A stretch of 64,000 nucleotides of DNA from Anaerolineales bacterium (lineage in GTDB: Bacteria; Chloroflexota; Anaerolineae; Anaerolineales; Villigracilaceae), in the NCBI GenBank assembly GCA_023382595.1, contig JAHDWB010000005.1:1-64000 (forward strand), written 5' to 3'. The notes below the pieces were generated by a model. That model was not told the DNA's origin, did not search any database, and saw nothing but the letters and a program-made list of their open reading frames with translations. Both the position numbers and the translations under genes were made by a program. Below are positions 17,194-26,605 of this stretch, one piece after another (positions within the stretch are counted from its first letter, which is position 1; each line of letters begins with the position of its first letter).

Positions 17194-18279
17194 ATGGATC
17201 TCTCCCTCGTCAATTCTACATTCGAGACGCTGCGCCTCGCCCCGCCCTCGAAGTTGACTCTGCTCGATGCGCAGGAATTCACATCCGCACATTATCCTCC
17301 CACCCCGCCCGATGCGGACACCTTGATCCTCGGCGTTGACTCGCGCGAACTGGCATCACAAGTCAAAACAGTGCTGCTCGCGGTATACCCTGATGCGCAC
17401 ACGGTCTTTGTTGTGGATGGAGGAAATAAGAAAGAGGAGAAATTGGGGGATTTTGGCGAGGGCGACTTTTCACCTTCTGCCTGCCTCTACATCCCTTCGC
17501 TGGGGGAGGGGACATCCGTCGAATCATTCGCCGAGATCGTAGCCCATCTGCGCGCGCCGGACGGCTGTCCGTGGGACCGGGAGCAGACACACCAGACCCT
17601 GCGCAAGCACCTGCTTGAAGAAGCCTACGAGGCATTATCCGCAATGGATGCGGATGACAAGAACGGCATGCGCGAAGAATTCGGCGACCTGCTTTTACAG
17701 ATCCTGCTGAATGCCCAGATCGCCAGCGAGTCCAATGATTTCACGATGACGGATGTCATCAAGCATATTTATGACAAGATCGTCCGCCGCCATCCGCACG
17801 TGTTTGGCGATGTGAAACTTGACGGCGTGGACGGTGTACTGGCAAACTGGGAAAAGTTGAAAGAAAAGGAAAGAGGCGGGAAGAAGGAAGATAAAGGCAT
17901 CCTAGACGGCGTCCCAGCCTCGTTACCGGCATTGAGTCAGGCGCAGGAATATCAAGACCGCGCCGCACGCGTCGGATTCGACTGGCATGAGGTGGATGGC
18001 GTGCTGGACAAGATCCGTGAAGAGATCGAAGAGGTCAAAAAGGCTGAAAACATCGAACAGGTGACGGGCGAACTTGGTGACCTGTTCTTCGTGCTGGTCA
18101 ACCTTGCCCGCTGGCGCGGCGTGGATGCCGAATCTGCTTTGCGCGAGGCGAACCTGAAATTCAAGAAACGCTTTGCCTATGTTGAAACCGAGGCAAAAGG
18201 GCAGGGACGCAACTTATCCGACATGACCCTGCAGGAGATGGATGAACTTTGGAATGCGGCAAAGGAATTGGGAATGTGA
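17194..18279 (+). CDS. mazG: MazG nucleoside triphosphate pyrophosphohydrolase
   Basis: The 361-residue product contains two MazG units. The first (about residues 112-220) has LRAPDGCPWDREQTHQTLRK, LLEEAYEAL and EEFGDLLLQIL with the metal-binding acidic residues; the second follows ASLPALSQAQEYQDRAA. The first 110 residues resemble the reduced methylase-like N-terminal part seen in YabN-type proteins, which I infer from length and position. It hydrolyses aberrant NTPs. ATG 17194 with AAGGA upstream is chosen over a start inside the terminator. Confidence 0.9.
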   Translation: MDLSLVNSTFETLRLAPPSKLTLLDAQEFTSAHYPPTPPDADTLILGVDSRELASQVKTVLLAVYPDAHTVFVVDGGNKKEEKLGDFGEGDFSPSACLYIPSLGEGTSVESFAEIVAHLRAPDGCPWDREQTHQTLRKHLLEEAYEALSAMDADDKNGMREEFGDLLLQILLNAQIASESNDFTMTDVIKHIYDKIVRRHPHVFGDVKLDGVDGVLANWEKLKEKERGGKKEDKGILDGVPASLPALSQAQEYQDRAARVGFDWHEVDGVLDKIREEIEEVKKAENIEQVTGELGDLFFVLVNLARWRGVDAESALREANLKFKKRFAYVETEAKGQGRNLSDMTLQEMDELWNAAKELGM

Positions 18280-18285
18280 CCTGTG

Positions 18286-18316
18286 AAGCCTCGTAACTTT
18301 TCGGGGGCTTTTTTGT
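18286..18316 (+). terminator. probable terminator after mazG
   Basis: AAGCCTCG and CGGGGGCTT form an 8-bp imperfect stem (one G-U pair and a bulge) followed by a run of T. It begins 7 bases after the mazG stop and separates mazG from the UbiA-family gene. Confidence 0.55.
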
Positions 18317-18378
18317 TTTAATTTGAAAGTTCCACTTTTCACAAAGCGGTTGTATAATCCTGTTAAGGAGAGAGTACC

Positions 18379-19413
18379 ATGCATATCAATTTTGCTATGT
18401 GGCGCAAGGCTTCGTGGCAGCTCATCAAGATGGACGACAAAAAAGAGTGGGATGCTTTGGATGTGGTCTCCAAATGGCTGATCGCCACCCGTTCTGCAGT
18501 GACGCTGGTCACTGTTTATTCCTGCGTGATCGCAGGAATACTCGCCGCCCGCGACGGGCATTTCTCATGGCTTCCGTTCCTCATCGTAACGCTCGGTTTG
18601 TTCATTGCCCACGGCACGAACAACATCCTCAACGATTACACTGACTATAACCGCGGCGTGGACGGCGACAACTACTTCCGCACGCAGTACGGCGTTCATC
18701 CGCTCGTGCAGAAGTTCTGGGATAACGCCACCTCCATGCGCTGGTTCGTCGTCAGCGGCATTCTGGCAACGCTGGCGGGCGTGTACGCGCTGTTCTACAC
18801 GAACTTCTCGACCACCACAATCATTTTATTTGTCTTCGGCGCGATCACCCTGCTTGCTTACACCTATCCCTTCAAATATTGGGGCTTGGGCGAGTTTGCC
18901 ATTTTCCTGATCTGGGGACCGATCATGATCTCAGGCGTGTACTTCGTTCTTTCGGGCATCTGGAATTGGAACGTTGTGCTTGCGGGTATTCCGTTCGGTT
19001 TGAGCGTTGCCAGCATCAACGTCGCCAAGCACATTGACAAACACGACGACGACAAAGCCAAGGGCGTCGGCACGTTTCCCGTCCGCGTGGGCGAAGCCGC
19101 CGCACGCCGTGTCAATCAAGTTGCCATCGTGCTGATCTATCTTGTGATCGCATACCTTGTCTTCGTACCGCGCTACTTCACCCCCGCCATGCTGATCGTC
19201 TTCCTTGCCTACAAGGAGGCGCTCACGATCATCGGTGTAATGAACAAGTCGAAACCCGTCGAAGTTCCCGAAGGCTGGCCCGCCTGGCCCGTCTGGTTCT
19301 CGGGCTTTGCCTTCCAGCACAACCGCAGGTTTGGCGGCTTCCTCATCCTCGGTCTCATCATCGACGCGTTGCTGCGCTACTTCCTGCCGAACTTCTGGGT
19401 TGGCTTGTTCTAA
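18379..19413 (+). CDS. UbiA-family prenyltransferase
   Basis: The 344-residue membrane protein has about eight hydrophobic segments and the two aspartate-rich prenyl diphosphate motifs of the UbiA superfamily: NNILNDYTDYNRGVD (residues 81-95) and DKHDDDKAKGVGTFPVRVG (about 218-236). These enzymes attach polyprenyl chains to aromatic rings; the motifs fit MenA-like quinone synthesis, but no other menaquinone gene is in the window, so the substrate is open. AAGGAG precedes the ATG. It converges with the next gene, their stop codons overlapping. Confidence 0.8.
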   Translation: MHINFAMWRKASWQLIKMDDKKEWDALDVVSKWLIATRSAVTLVTVYSCVIAGILAARDGHFSWLPFLIVTLGLFIAHGTNNILNDYTDYNRGVDGDNYFRTQYGVHPLVQKFWDNATSMRWFVVSGILATLAGVYALFYTNFSTTTIILFVFGAITLLAYTYPFKYWGLGEFAIFLIWGPIMISGVYFVLSGIWNWNVVLAGIPFGLSVASINVAKHIDKHDDDKAKGVGTFPVRVGEAAARRVNQVAIVLIYLVIAYLVFVPRYFTPAMLIVFLAYKEALTIIGVMNKSKPVEVPEGWPAWPVWFSGFAFQHNRRFGGFLILGLIIDALLRYFLPNFWVGLF

Positions 19414-20132
19414 CTCAAGTTCAGGTCAGAGATTTCCAACCATGCGGGTTCGGGGTTTTCCAAAACTCCGAACCCGATTTTTCCATCAGGGGTGAATGAT
19501 GCAAATTGATTATCGATCCAGATGACCAATCCCAGCGGCGGATTCGGACTTACGGACGACTCGAACACCCGAACCTCATCCACATACCAGGCAACGCCTC
19601 GTTGACTCCACTCCAGCCTGTAGCTGTGCCATTGGGTTGGATTCACGCTGAGAGTGGACGAGTCTTCGTCAATTATTCGTCCCAATAATTTTCTTGTCGC
19701 TTTTCTTGAAAATGGAAACACCAATCCCGTTGGAATCAACAGCGGATGAAATTTCGGCGAGCGGAAACTTTGTGCAAGAAATCCATTCGCCGGTTTATCG
19801 TTGAACGACAAATGGTTCTCCTGCGATGCGCCGAAGAACCAAGCCGCATTCGGCAGGGCGGGGAGTTGCCAGCGTCTCCCGCCGAACCCGAGAGACATGC
19901 CGAAGGGATCGTTCCACAGCCCGAAACCCCATGTCCCGGGCAGGGGAAAAGCCGAGGTCCGCGCGCGCAGGCTCAACGTTAAGGAATGATGCGGAAACTT
20001 CCTGCGGAGGAGTCCGAAATAATCGTCAATTTGAGAAAAGCGGTAAGCGGAAGCATCTCCAGCGGGAATCTTCAAAAGATATCCGCTTTCGGTTTTGTCA
20101 ACACTTGCGTCTGGCGTTGTCCGTGATCTCAT
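19410..20132 (-). CDS. concanavalin-like (GH16-fold) hypothetical protein
   Basis: The 240-residue protein has the pattern of a laminarinase/LamG-type jelly roll: WGFGLWNDPFG, then WHSYRLEWSQRGVAWYVDEVRVFES and a final LEISDLNLS strand. The ExDxxE catalytic signature of GH16 glycosidases is not seen, so it is probably a non-catalytic carbohydrate-binding or structural domain. No signal peptide is visible. It overlaps the upstream EamA gene by 4 bases (ATGA), so the two are likely co-translated. Confidence 0.6.
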   Translation of the reverse strand: MRSRTTPDASVDKTESGYLLKIPAGDASAYRFSQIDDYFGLLRRKFPHHSLTLSLRARTSAFPLPGTWGFGLWNDPFGMSLGFGGRRWQLPALPNAAWFFGASQENHLSFNDKPANGFLAQSFRSPKFHPLLIPTGLVFPFSRKATRKLLGRIIDEDSSTLSVNPTQWHSYRLEWSQRGVAWYVDEVRVFESSVSPNPPLGLVIWIDNQFASFTPDGKIGFGVLENPEPAWLEISDLNLS

Positions 20133-21037
20133 CCTTCATCCTTTGCAGTTTTCCCCTGCCGATTAACCAGCCAGATGCCGATCAAGATTACGGCGCCGCC
20201 GATGATGGATGCCCACGTGACCTGCTCGTACAACACGATGGCGGCGACCACCATGCTGGAGGGCGGCTCGAGGAAAAGGAACGCGCCTGTTTGCGCGGCG
20301 GGTAGTTGGCTGAGCGCGTCGAACCAGGCAATGTACGCGAGACCTGTGGTGAAGATGCCGAGGAAGATCATCGCCCACCAGCCGCGCGAGTCGAGCATTG
20401 TGATCTCGGCGGTCCTGCCCTGCGCGAAGAATGCCACGGACGTGATCAGCCAGCCGATGGTCATCACCCAGAATGTCATGCGCGTGGACGGATGCTTCTT
20501 CAATCCATGCCGCGAAAGGATGGAGAACACCGCCCAGTTGACCGAACTGATGAGGATGAGAAAATCGCCCTGCGTGCCAAATTGACCGACGGCAAGTCCT
20601 GTGAAATCACCTTTGCTGACCACGACCAGCACACCCAGCGTTGCCAGTGCGATACCCCCTGCTTGAATAGGTGTGAGCTTCTCTTTGAGAGCCAGCCAAC
20701 CGAGGATGGCGATGAACATGGGGGTGGTGGCGACGATCCACGCGGTGGTGGTGGCTTGCGCGGTGATCAATCCGTTCGATTGCAGCCACTGGTGTAAGGA
20801 GATGCCCAGAAAACCGAGCAGGGCAAAATACAGCCATTCATTTCCCTTTGGGAAGGCGAACTGTTTACGCACGGCGACGGCAAGAAAAATAATTGGAATC
20901 CCCATTGCAAAACGGATCCACACTACTGCGATGGGGGAGATCTGCCCGACAGCGATCTTCGTGGCGATGAACGATGCACCCCAAACGACGACTGCGAACA
21001 GGGCTTCAAGGTAGACAATGATCTTTGTTTTTGGCAT
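20129..21037 (-). CDS. EamA/DMT-family transporter
   Basis: The 302-residue protein has two five-helix EamA repeats, typical of the drug/metabolite transporter superfamily that exports amino acids or small metabolites. Family marks include VVWGASFIATKIAVGQISP in the first helix and VILIGIWLVNRQGK at the end. The ATG at 21037 has an AAGGAAA site; a longer frame to 21088 lacks one. Substrate unknown. It is transcribed away from the radical SAM gene. Confidence 0.85.
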   Translation of the reverse strand: MPKTKIIVYLEALFAVVVWGASFIATKIAVGQISPIAVVWIRFAMGIPIIFLAVAVRKQFAFPKGNEWLYFALLGFLGISLHQWLQSNGLITAQATTTAWIVATTPMFIAILGWLALKEKLTPIQAGGIALATLGVLVVVSKGDFTGLAVGQFGTQGDFLILISSVNWAVFSILSRHGLKKHPSTRMTFWVMTIGWLITSVAFFAQGRTAEITMLDSRGWWAMIFLGIFTTGLAYIAWFDALSQLPAAQTGAFLFLEPPSSMVVAAIVLYEQVTWASIIGGAVILIGIWLVNRQGKTAKDEG

Positions 21038-21077
21038 TGAAGGTTTCCTTGGCGAAATCTGCCTGATTATAAATCCT

Positions 21078-21105
21078 TGACAACACATTTCCTGGTGATA
21101 GAATT
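21078..21105 (+). promoter_or_regulatory. sigma-70 promoter for the radical SAM gene
   Basis: A perfect TTGACA (21078-21083), 16-base spacer and TAGAAT (21100-21105) lie 47 bases before the start codon on the plus strand, in the divergent gap with the EamA gene. Confidence 0.7.
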
Positions 21106-21152
21106 CACAAATAGATATATTTGACCGAATTTATCCAATATAAGGATCCGCT

Positions 21153-22646
21153 ATGTCAACTCGAATTATGCTGATCAATCCCGCTCGCCGTTTTATTGCC
21201 AACCGGGCAGGGCTTGGATACCTTACACCACTGGGCTTGGTGCTGATCGGAGGTCCTTTGCTTGATGCCGGTTTCGAAGTGAAACTTGTGGATCATGATA
21301 TGAACGGCTGGACAATGAAGCGATTGCTGCAGGAAGTTCGAAAGTTCCAACCGAAATACATTCTACTTGGGCATTCAGGGTCAACCGCATCCCACAATGT
21401 GGTTGTGAGAACGGTCAGGGAAATCCGAGCTTCTTTTCCGGACGTGCGAATAATTTACGGAGGCGTGTATCCTTCCTACGCATATCAAAGCATCCTTCAA
21501 AATGTTTCAGAGATCGATGTGATCGTCCGCGGAGAAGGGGAGAAAACGATAGTCGAGTTGCTTTCGGTTTGGGAGAAGGACACATCTCTGGAAACAGTTG
21601 CAGGCATCGTTTGGCGAAGAGGCGCGGGGATTGTCGTCAATCGTCCGCAGTCAGCCATCCGGCACTTGGATTCATACCGCCCCGGCTGGGAGTTGTTGGA
21701 TTGGGAAAACTATCAGATGTTTGGTTTTGACCGTGCCGCCGGTTTGCAATTCAGCCGCGGATGTACTCTGACCTGCACCTACTGTGGTCAATGGATGTAT
21801 TGGAAGAAGTGGCGGCATCGTAGTGTGGATAACATCGTCGAAAATATGAGGCTGCTCAAGGATGAATATGGAGTGAAAATCATCTGGTTTGCAGACGAGA
21901 ATTTCGCTGCAGACCGTGATCTTGCAAAGGAACTTCTGGAGCGCATCATTGAATCCGACCTGGATCTGTCTCTCAACTTGAACATGACCGCCGCTGACGT
22001 TGTCCGCGATGTGGAAATTCTTCCTCTGTATAAGAAAGCAGGGGTGGATTACATTGTCATGGGTATTGAATCAGTTAAGGATGACGTAATCACTGATATT
22101 CGAAAGAACAACCCGTTTTCTGTTTCCAAAGAGGCTGTCCGGCTGCTTCGGGAGAATAACATCATCAGCCTGACCAATCTGATCTATGGGCTTGAAGATG
22201 AATCCTGGAGAACCCTGCATGAGAAGTTCAAGGGGATGTTGGAATTGGATTCGGATATCCTGAACGCCATGTATCTCACGCCGCATTTCTGGACATCGGA
22301 TGGAAAATCCACCGATCCTGAGAAGATCATCCAACCTGACCTTGCGCGTTGGTCGTATCGGAATCAGGTGCTTGCCACACCGTTCCTAAAGCCGTTCGAA
22401 TTGTTTGCCGGCATAAAATTGACCGAAGCTCTCTTTCACCTGCGTCCAAAGGCATTACGGCGCTATTTATTTCATAAAGATGGACGCTACACCCAAATTA
22501 TGCGCGATTCGATCGCAACAGGGATCAGGGTTGTGCTGGCGGAAATTTCGGAGTTTTTCTTTGACACAAGGTTTGTAAAAAGAGGAAGCTTTTCGCGGAT
22601 CATCGGTTCTGAGAAATTTCCACAGGAGACAACGCCGCTGGCATGA
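21153..22646 (+). CDS. B12-binding-domain radical SAM protein
   Basis: The 497-residue protein has an N-terminal cobalamin-binding-like domain (LINPARRF...GLVLIGGPLLDAGFEV, about residues 1-135, without an obvious DxHxxG) and a radical SAM core with the [4Fe-4S] cluster motif C204-x3-C208-x2-C211. The architecture resembles the BchE/methyltransferase class B group, which includes cyclases and methylases. The reaction cannot be told from sequence. AAGGAT lies before the ATG, and a strong promoter sits just upstream. Confidence 0.8.
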   Translation: MSTRIMLINPARRFIANRAGLGYLTPLGLVLIGGPLLDAGFEVKLVDHDMNGWTMKRLLQEVRKFQPKYILLGHSGSTASHNVVVRTVREIRASFPDVRIIYGGVYPSYAYQSILQNVSEIDVIVRGEGEKTIVELLSVWEKDTSLETVAGIVWRRGAGIVVNRPQSAIRHLDSYRPGWELLDWENYQMFGFDRAAGLQFSRGCTLTCTYCGQWMYWKKWRHRSVDNIVENMRLLKDEYGVKIIWFADENFAADRDLAKELLERIIESDLDLSLNLNMTAADVVRDVEILPLYKKAGVDYIVMGIESVKDDVITDIRKNNPFSVSKEAVRLLRENNIISLTNLIYGLEDESWRTLHEKFKGMLELDSDILNAMYLTPHFWTSDGKSTDPEKIIQPDLARWSYRNQVLATPFLKPFELFAGIKLTEALFHLRPKALRRYLFHKDGRYTQIMRDSIATGIRVVLAEISEFFFDTRFVKRGSFSRIIGSEKFPQETTPLA

Positions 22647-22707
22647 TACTGATTATTGGTATGTGATATCCATCGGGTATAATATCTCCTTTGGAGGCTT
22701 ACTTTAT

Positions 22708-23358
22708 ATGGAAATTACATGGTACGGACATTCCTGTTTTCGCCTGACCGAACGCAACTATGCAACCGTCGTCACCGACCCGTTCGACCACAAGGTTGTC
22801 GGCTATGACCCGCTGAAACTAAAAGCAGAAATTGTCACCATCAGCCACGATGCGCCCGGTCATAGCAATCGGGATGCGGTAAAAGGCGCAACTCACGTCC
22901 TGATGGGTGCGGGCGAGTTCGAGGTCGGCGATGTGTTCATCACCGCCGTCCAGACGGACGGAACAGGCGGCAAGAAAAGCAAGGACAAGGTCCGCAACAC
23001 ATTGTATGTTTTTGATTATGACGGAATTACCGTTGCCCATCTTGGTGATTTGCAGGATGTTCCCACGCAAAGCGAAGTGGAGGCTCTGGGAACGGTCAAC
23101 GTGCTTCTTGTTCCGGTGGGAGGCGGGAGCGGTTTGAACGCCGCGAAAGCCGCGGAAGTTGTCAGCCTGATCGAGCCCAATCTGGTTATCCCGATGCATT
23201 ATTCCACGGCAGATACCAAACTGAAACTCGATTCGCTTGGCAAGTTCCTCAAGGAAATGGGATTGGGCAAACTCGATGCGCAGGCGTCCTTAAAGGTCAC
23301 TCGTTCGGGGCTGCCTGACGAGACAAAAGTTGTTGTGCTCGATTATCAAAAAGGATAG
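22708..23358 (+). CDS. MBL-fold (UPF0173/UlaG-like) protein with altered metal site
   Basis: The 216-residue protein starts MEITWYGHSCFRL, typical of UlaG-like metallo-beta-lactamase-fold hydrolases, and retains VLLVPVGG and NLVIPMHYST from the later motifs. The HxHxDH metal motif reads HDAPGH here, so the second His and the Asp are Ala and Gly. Hydrolase activity is therefore uncertain. ATG 22708 has a GGAGG site. It is followed 12 bases later by a small conserved-looking gene. Confidence 0.75.
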   Translation: MEITWYGHSCFRLTERNYATVVTDPFDHKVVGYDPLKLKAEIVTISHDAPGHSNRDAVKGATHVLMGAGEFEVGDVFITAVQTDGTGGKKSKDKVRNTLYVFDYDGITVAHLGDLQDVPTQSEVEALGTVNVLLVPVGGGSGLNAAKAAEVVSLIEPNLVIPMHYSTADTKLKLDSLGKFLKEMGLGKLDAQASLKVTRSGLPDETKVVVLDYQKG

Positions 23359-23370
23359 CTTGAAGTTGCC

Positions 23371-23673
23371 ATGTCTGTAAAAGTGATCATGACCTGGGAT
23401 ATCGCGGCGGAACGCGATCAGGAATATTTTGAGTTCATCATCGGTGAGTTCGTGCCTGGTGTGCAGCGGCTTGGTTTGCAGCCCGCTGAGGCATGGGCGA
23501 CCTTGTATGGCTCGTATCCGCAGATCCAGGTGGGGCTGCTCGCCGCCGATGTGGCACAGGCGCGCCGTATTCTCACTTCGCCCGATTGGACGATTTTACA
23601 GGATCGTCTGTTTGGGTATGTGAAAAATTACTCTCACAAGATCGTACCCGACCGGAAAGGCTTTCAATTCTAG
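23371..23673 (+). CDS. hypothetical 100-residue protein
   Basis: I do not recognise a named family. The product is soluble, mixed alpha/beta, with VIMTWDIAAERDQEYFEFI at the N-terminus, and its size and pattern suggest a ferredoxin-like dimeric alpha/beta barrel fold. It lies 12 bases after the MBL-fold gene and 66 bases before a terminator, so the two probably form a transcription unit and may act together. Confidence 0.6.
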   Translation: MSVKVIMTWDIAAERDQEYFEFIIGEFVPGVQRLGLQPAEAWATLYGSYPQIQVGLLAADVAQARRILTSPDWTILQDRLFGYVKNYSHKIVPDRKGFQF

Positions 23674-23738
23674 TCCCGGATGGAATTTCGGGTTGCCTGT
23701 GCTGATCAAGAATATGCGAGATCTTTTTTTCAATACTC

Positions 23739-23770
23739 AAGCCGTGGTTTTTCCGCGGCTTTTGATTTTT
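23739..23770 (+). terminator. intrinsic terminator
   Basis: AAGCCGTGG and CCGCGGCTT form a 9-bp stem (one G-T wobble) with a 5-T loop, followed by TTGATTTTT. It separates the MBL-fold unit from mutY. Confidence 0.75.
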
Positions 23771-23793
23771 CCCGTATTCTCGAATATTGAACC

Positions 23794-24831
23794 ATGCCTC
23801 AACTTTCATCCCTGCTGCTAAAATGGTATGCCAGACACCGCCGCGTCATGCCGTGGCGTGACCACGCCGACCCGTATGTCGTGTGGGTCTCCGAGATCAT
23901 GCTTCAACAAACAAGGGTGGAAACGGTCATCCCATACTTTGAAAAATGGATGAAGTTATTCCCCAATGTGATCTCGCTGGCAAAAGCCAAAGAACGGGAT
24001 GTCTTGAACGCATGGGAGGGACTTGGCTACTACACCCGCGCGCGGAATTTGCACAAAGCCGCCAAGATCATCGCCTCGGACTTTAACGGGGAACTGCCCC
24101 GTGACCTTCAAGCCTTGCGCCAACTCCCTGGCATTGGTCGCTACACCGTGGGGATGATCGCTTCCATCGCCTTCAAAATGGACGAGCCGACCCTTGACGG
24201 CAATCTGCGCCGCGTCTTTGCGCGTTTGTACGATGTGACCGAATTTGCAGACTCACCCGCGGGTGAAAAGATACTCTGGGAATACGCAACGCAGAATCTC
24301 CCAAAAGGAAAAGCGGGTGATTACAACCAGGCGCTCATGGATCTGGGTGCGACGGTCTGCCTGCCGAAAAATCCGCGCTGTTTGCTCTGTCCGTTGATGA
24401 CATTGTGCAAGGCGCGGGAGAATGGCACGCAGGAATTGCGCCCTGTGATGAAGCAGAAGAAGCAGGTTCCGCAATACATCCATGCGGCGGCGGTCATTGT
24501 GCAGCGCGGACGTGTGCTGTTGAACCAGCGTCCGCGGGATGGGTTGCTGGGCGGGATGTGGGAGTTCCCCAATGCGCGGGTGGTCACGAATCCCGCTGGG
24601 GAGTTGGAAAAAGCCTTATGGTCAGTGACCAAACTTCGCGTTAGGAAAGAGGCGGAGCTCGTCATCGTCAATCATGCGTATAGTCACTTTAGGGTGGTGG
24701 TCCATGCGTTTCGATGCAGGGCGGTTGACATCCCTAAAAAGAAAAATTTGAAATGGGTGAAACTGGGCGAGTTGGGGGATTTCCCAATGGGAAAGGTGGA
24801 TCGGCAGATCGCGGAACGGATAAAAAAGTGA
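23794..24831 (+). CDS. mutY: A/G-specific adenine DNA glycosylase
   Basis: The 345-residue MutY removes adenine mispaired with 8-oxoguanine. It has the catalytic glutamate region SEIMLQQTRVETVIPYF, the helix-hairpin-helix LPGIGRYTVGMIASIA, LDGNLRRVFARL with the GPD-type aspartate, and the iron-sulfur motif C189-x6-C196-x2-C199-x5-C205. A C-terminal NUDIX-like 8-oxoG recognition domain follows (about 225-345). The stop lies inside the first arm of a perfect terminator hairpin. Confidence 0.95.
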   Translation: MPQLSSLLLKWYARHRRVMPWRDHADPYVVWVSEIMLQQTRVETVIPYFEKWMKLFPNVISLAKAKERDVLNAWEGLGYYTRARNLHKAAKIIASDFNGELPRDLQALRQLPGIGRYTVGMIASIAFKMDEPTLDGNLRRVFARLYDVTEFADSPAGEKILWEYATQNLPKGKAGDYNQALMDLGATVCLPKNPRCLLCPLMTLCKARENGTQELRPVMKQKKQVPQYIHAAAVIVQRGRVLLNQRPRDGLLGGMWEFPNARVVTNPAGELEKALWSVTKLRVRKEAELVIVNHAYSHFRVVVHAFRCRAVDIPKKKNLKWVKLGELGDFPMGKVDRQIAERIKK

Positions 24832-24862
24832 CAGTCACCTTGAAGGTGACTGTCACTTTTTT
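24822..24862. terminator. perfect 19-bp palindromic terminator, mutY/rnj
   Basis: The arms 24822-24840 and 24844-24862 are exact reverse complements around a 3-base loop, with A-run and T-run ends, so it can terminate both convergent genes. Its core is GTGACAGTCAC, shared with the palindromes at 38790 and related to one at 39482. Confidence 0.9.
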
Positions 24863-24869
24863 ACTTGAT

Positions 24870-26513
24870 TTATGATTTGCTCAATGTCACGAACACCATC
24901 GGGCGGCGTTTGGTTTGCTGATGCAGATAGCTCTTTACCGCGCTGACGATGTCCTTTTCGTTGTCGATGCCGCTGCCGTGGACGACGTCCATGACACGCG
25001 CGCGGACTTCGGGGATGAGTTCGTCGGCGTCTTCGGGGGAGACGAATCCGCGGGTGATGATCTCGGGTTCGTGGAGCAGTCGTCCTGTTAAAGTATCGAG
25101 GCTGATGTCGATCAGCAGGATGCCGTTGCGCGCAAGTTGGGTGCGCTCGCGCATCACATCGTGGTCAATGTCGCCGATGGATTCACCGGTAACAAAAACA
25201 TAGTCGCCGGGGATGCGCTCGCCGAGTTGGATCTTGCCACCGACGAGTTCAACCACCTGACCGTTCTCAACAACCACCGTATCTTTTTCTGCAATGCCCA
25301 GTTCGACCGCGAGATCGGCATGGCGTTTGAGCATGCGCAGTTCGCCGTGGATGGGCATGAAGTGTTTGGGCTTGACGAGGTTGATGAGCAGTTTTTGCTC
25401 TTCCTGCGCGGCATGCCCTGAGACATGGATCGGCGCGACGCTGTCGTCTACTACTTTGACGCCGCGGCGCAGCAGACGATTAATGGTCTTGCTGATGGTC
25501 TCTTCGTTGCCGGGGATGGGATGCGAGGATAATACGATGGTGTCGTTTGGTTTTAGGTCGAACTGGCGGTTCGTGCCCGCGGACAACCGACCAACGATGG
25601 AAGACGGTTCGCCTTGCGAGCCGGTACACATGATGACGACTTTGTGATCCTGCATTTGCAGCGCCTGGTCGATGGGGACGATCATTTCATCTGGGATTTC
25701 GAGATAGCCCATTTTGCGCGCGATCTTGACGTTATCCACCATGCTCGGACCTGCGATTGCCATTTTGCGTCCGTTCTTTGCCGCCGCATCTGCCACCTGT
25801 TGCACGCGGGAAATGAGCGATGCGAACGTGGCGACGATGACCCGTCCTTTTGCCGCGCTGAAGACTTTGTCGAAGGCGGGACCGATGACCGCTTCGGAGG
25901 GAGTCCAGCCCGGGCGTTCGGCGTTGGTCGAGTCGGAGAGCAGTAGATCCACGCCGCGGGTGGAGAATTCGGCGAGTTTGGCAAAGTCAGTGGGCCAGCC
26001 GTCGACGGGGGTATGATCGAACTTGAAGTCGCTCATGTGGATGACCAGCCCCGCATTCGTCGTGATCGCAAGCCCCACTGCATCGGGGATGGAGTGGCTG
26101 ACGTGGAAATATTCGATGCTGAACGGACCGGCTTTGGTCATTCCGCCCGCCTGAATGGTCTTGATTTGTGCCTTATGCTGGGAGTTGTTGCGCAGCAATT
26201 TGCCTTCGATCAGACCGCGGGTGAGGGGAGTGGCGTAGATGGGAGCAGGGATGTCCGCGATGACGTGCTGGATCGCGCCGATGTGGTCTTCATGCCCATG
26301 GGTGATGAAGATGCCCAGCACGCGGTCTGCCCGCTTTTTTAAATACTCATAGTCCGGGATGATGTAGTCCACGCCCAGCATGTCGTTGTTGGGGAACATG
26401 ATGCCGGCATCGACTACGATGATGTCGCCGCCGAATTCGTACGCCATCATGTTCTTTCCCACTTCGCCCAGCCCCCCGAGCGGGATAATTCTTAATTTGT
26501 TTTTCTTACTCAT
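24870..26513 (-). CDS. rnj: ribonuclease J
   Basis: The 547-residue RNase J is a beta-CASP metallo-beta-lactamase nuclease with 5' exonuclease and endonuclease activity in mRNA decay and rRNA maturation. The metal motif is H72-x-H74-x-D76-H77 (HGHEDH); the beta-CASP part has LLSDSTNAERPG and CTGSQGEPSS, and HVSGHA provides the later ligands. It ends with the C-terminal domain. Its 5' leader of about 205 bases contains an internal terminator. Confidence 0.95.
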   Translation of the reverse strand: MSKKNKLRIIPLGGLGEVGKNMMAYEFGGDIIVVDAGIMFPNNDMLGVDYIIPDYEYLKKRADRVLGIFITHGHEDHIGAIQHVIADIPAPIYATPLTRGLIEGKLLRNNSQHKAQIKTIQAGGMTKAGPFSIEYFHVSHSIPDAVGLAITTNAGLVIHMSDFKFDHTPVDGWPTDFAKLAEFSTRGVDLLLSDSTNAERPGWTPSEAVIGPAFDKVFSAAKGRVIVATFASLISRVQQVADAAAKNGRKMAIAGPSMVDNVKIARKMGYLEIPDEMIVPIDQALQMQDHKVVIMCTGSQGEPSSIVGRLSAGTNRQFDLKPNDTIVLSSHPIPGNEETISKTINRLLRRGVKVVDDSVAPIHVSGHAAQEEQKLLINLVKPKHFMPIHGELRMLKRHADLAVELGIAEKDTVVVENGQVVELVGGKIQLGERIPGDYVFVTGESIGDIDHDVMRERTQLARNGILLIDISLDTLTGRLLHEPEIITRGFVSPEDADELIPEVRARVMDVVHGSGIDNEKDIVSAVKSYLHQQTKRRPMVFVTLSKS

Positions 26514-26605
26514 ATAGTTTTCTATACCTCTTGATTTAAAGATGTGTTAACCGCCTATGGCGGGTAAAGTCATAACCAGACCGGACAGGTTTTGCCGGGT
26601 CCCAG

